The position numbers and the translations under genes were made by a program. Source: Nephromyces sp. MM_2019 (Eukaryota > Apicomplexa > Aconoidasida > Nephromycida). From it: a DNA stretch of 32,316 nt. Location: contig JADHZB010000115.1 of NCBI GenBank assembly GCA_015657535.1, positions 1-32,316 of the forward strand. The letters are read 5' to 3'. Of the stretch, positions 31,351 through 32,316 are shown one piece after another. Position 1 is the stretch's first letter. The number at the start of each line of letters is the position of its first letter. Below the pieces are notes generated by a model that was not told the origin of the DNA, ran no database searches, and saw only the letters and a program-made list of their open reading frames with translations.

Positions 31351-32316
31351 ATGGCAACTACAATTGAAATGCAAGGCAATGTTACTGGCACCAGTTCCCC
31401 AACAAATTCGGATTTTAAAGATATGGGAGCAAAGATCTCTTTAACTGGGATATCAAAGGGGATGCAGAGGAGGACAGATCGGCCACTTTCTCCACTGGGT
31501 TGTGCCTTCAATTTCGTTGTTTTGATGGTTGGGACAGCTATTGTTACAACTCCTCATTCTTTTAGCTTAACTACACCGATATTAGGAATAGTTGTTGAGA
31601 TTGTATTAGGATTCACTGCTTGGATGTCAGCCGTATGCATATTCAATGCAGCATCAATATCCAATGCAACTTCATTTATTGATCTAGGGAAGCGTGTTTT
31701 TGGCACGACAACGCAAGGTCACGTTCTCACAACAATTTTTATTACATTTCCTAATGTCATTCTTATTATAGGTGTCCTTGGTGGCTACACTATCATTGCC
31801 TCCTCAACATTTGAAGCCTATGTTAACATCGATTACCGATTAATGAGGGCAATCATGGCATTCATAATTTTCTCCTTTGGAATAATAAAAAGCTTCAACG
31901 CCACTAAATATGTCTCCTATTGTTGCTTTTTCGCATTCCTATTGATTGTCATTTTCATGCTCGTTGTTACATTCCAATTTTACGGCTTAATTGATTACGA
32001 TGAGAAACCATTTAACTTTAGTAATTTTGTTCAAGCCCTACCCATTCTTGGCCTAGGATTGAATGGGCACATAGTATTACCAGGGATGGCAGCAGAAATG
32101 AAGAAATCAAAGCATTCAATCACTCAATATTATTTACTCGGTGGTCAAATTACCGTTGCTTTATTCAATTCTATTGTAGGTTACTTTCCAGCTGTAATGT
32201 TTGGCTCAGAAATTGAGGGAGATGTTATGACCCAATTAAACAATGTATATCAAGAATATTACAACACTTTTTCCCCACTCCTACTTGCTGCTAATATTAT
32301 GTTAAGTGCAGCTGTT
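31351..32316 (+). CDS. Amino-acid transporter, AAAP/Aa_trans family (N-terminal part)
   Basis: A single open frame from ATG 31351 runs without an intron to the window edge (322 codons). Members of this family are 11-TM secondary transporters that move amino acids across the plasma membrane or internal membranes. After a short hydrophilic N-terminus comes SPLGCAFNFVVLMVGTAIV and TTPHSF, the typical first helix with its broken N..xxG.G...P pattern. About seven further hydrophobic segments follow (near residues 72-92, 118-143, 157-175, 180-208, 226-245, 262-285 and 305-322), including LNGHIVLPGMAAEMKKSKH, which matches the conserved helix with a downstream charged loop. Around three C-terminal helices lie outside the window. 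The substrate cannot be predicted. The upstream in-frame region has stops, supporting this ATG. Confidence 0.93.
   Translation, partial: MATTIEMQGNVTGTSSPTNSDFKDMGAKISLTGISKGMQRRTDRPLSPLGCAFNFVVLMVGTAIVTTPHSFSLTTPILGIVVEIVLGFTAWMSAVCIFNAASISNATSFIDLGKRVFGTTTQGHVLTTIFITFPNVILIIGVLGGYTIIASSTFEAYVNIDYRLMRAIMAFIIFSFGIIKSFNATKYVSYCCFFAFLLIVIFMLVVTFQFYGLIDYDEKPFNFSNFVQALPILGLGLNGHIVLPGMAAEMKKSKHSITQYYLLGGQITVALFNSIVGYFPAVMFGSEIEGDVMTQLNNVYQEYYNTFSPLLLAANIMLSAAV

Noticed and set aside
1..32316. CRISPR arrays, insertion sequences, operons or prophage
   Set aside because: The DNA is eukaryotic nuclear; tandem repeats found are simple and lack spacer structure, and no transposase motif was seen.

Overview
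The window is AT-rich eukaryotic nuclear DNA from a protist. Genes are spread on both strands, are rich in introns with GT...AG ends (most donors GTAAGT-like), and are separated by 0.1 to 2.7 kb of noncoding sequence. Recognised genes end in TAA (RPS2), TAG (CWC22) and TGA (voltage-sensor protein), so the standard code applies. The acidic-Arg/Gly start of RPS2, its extra residues after IIDHFF, the AAAP-type transporter and the general gene content suggest an apicomplexan or close relative. That placement is inference, because no rRNA or organelle gene is present.

Layout, left to right. (1) 193-1433, minus: 5' part of a ubiquitin-like-domain gene running off the left edge, with introns full of TG/CA repeats. 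(2) 1434-3240: TG-rich low-complexity DNA ending in a fresh 56-bp duplication. (3) 3241-4650: no gene, but a run of back-to-back short hairpins. (4) 4658-5992, minus: hydrophobic open segments that may be a polytopic membrane-protein gene or its remains. (5) 6272-6933, plus: small two-exon gene with a weak GINS-like motif. (6) 7036-10591, minus: large extracellular-type protein whose internal exons are all symmetric phase 1-1 modules. (7) 10592-13121: mostly empty. (8) 13122-19216, minus: complete 15-exon splicing factor CWC22 with a long repeat-bearing N-terminal extension. (9) 19217-21307: divergent intergenic region with two strong inverted repeats and a pyrimidine-rich RPS2 leader. (10) 21308-23361, plus: six-exon RPS2 with a C/D-box snoRNA in its third intron. 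(11) 23901-25105, minus: five-exon voltage-sensor-only membrane protein. (12) 25106-27794: intergenic. (13) 27795-29914, plus: Cys-rich N-terminus, Ser/Asn-rich protein with alternative in-frame exon routes. (14) 29915-31350: intergenic with a 22-bp tandem repeat. (15) 31351-32316, plus: amino-acid transporter cut by the right edge.

The genes are not an operon. CWC22 (pre-mRNA splicing) and RPS2 with its intronic rRNA-methylation guide (ribosome production) are housekeeping genes sharing a divergent intergenic region. The modular surface protein, the voltage-sensor protein and the transporter are membrane or surface functions. All exon models are manual: reading-frame phase was checked across every junction stated, but no transcript evidence was available.
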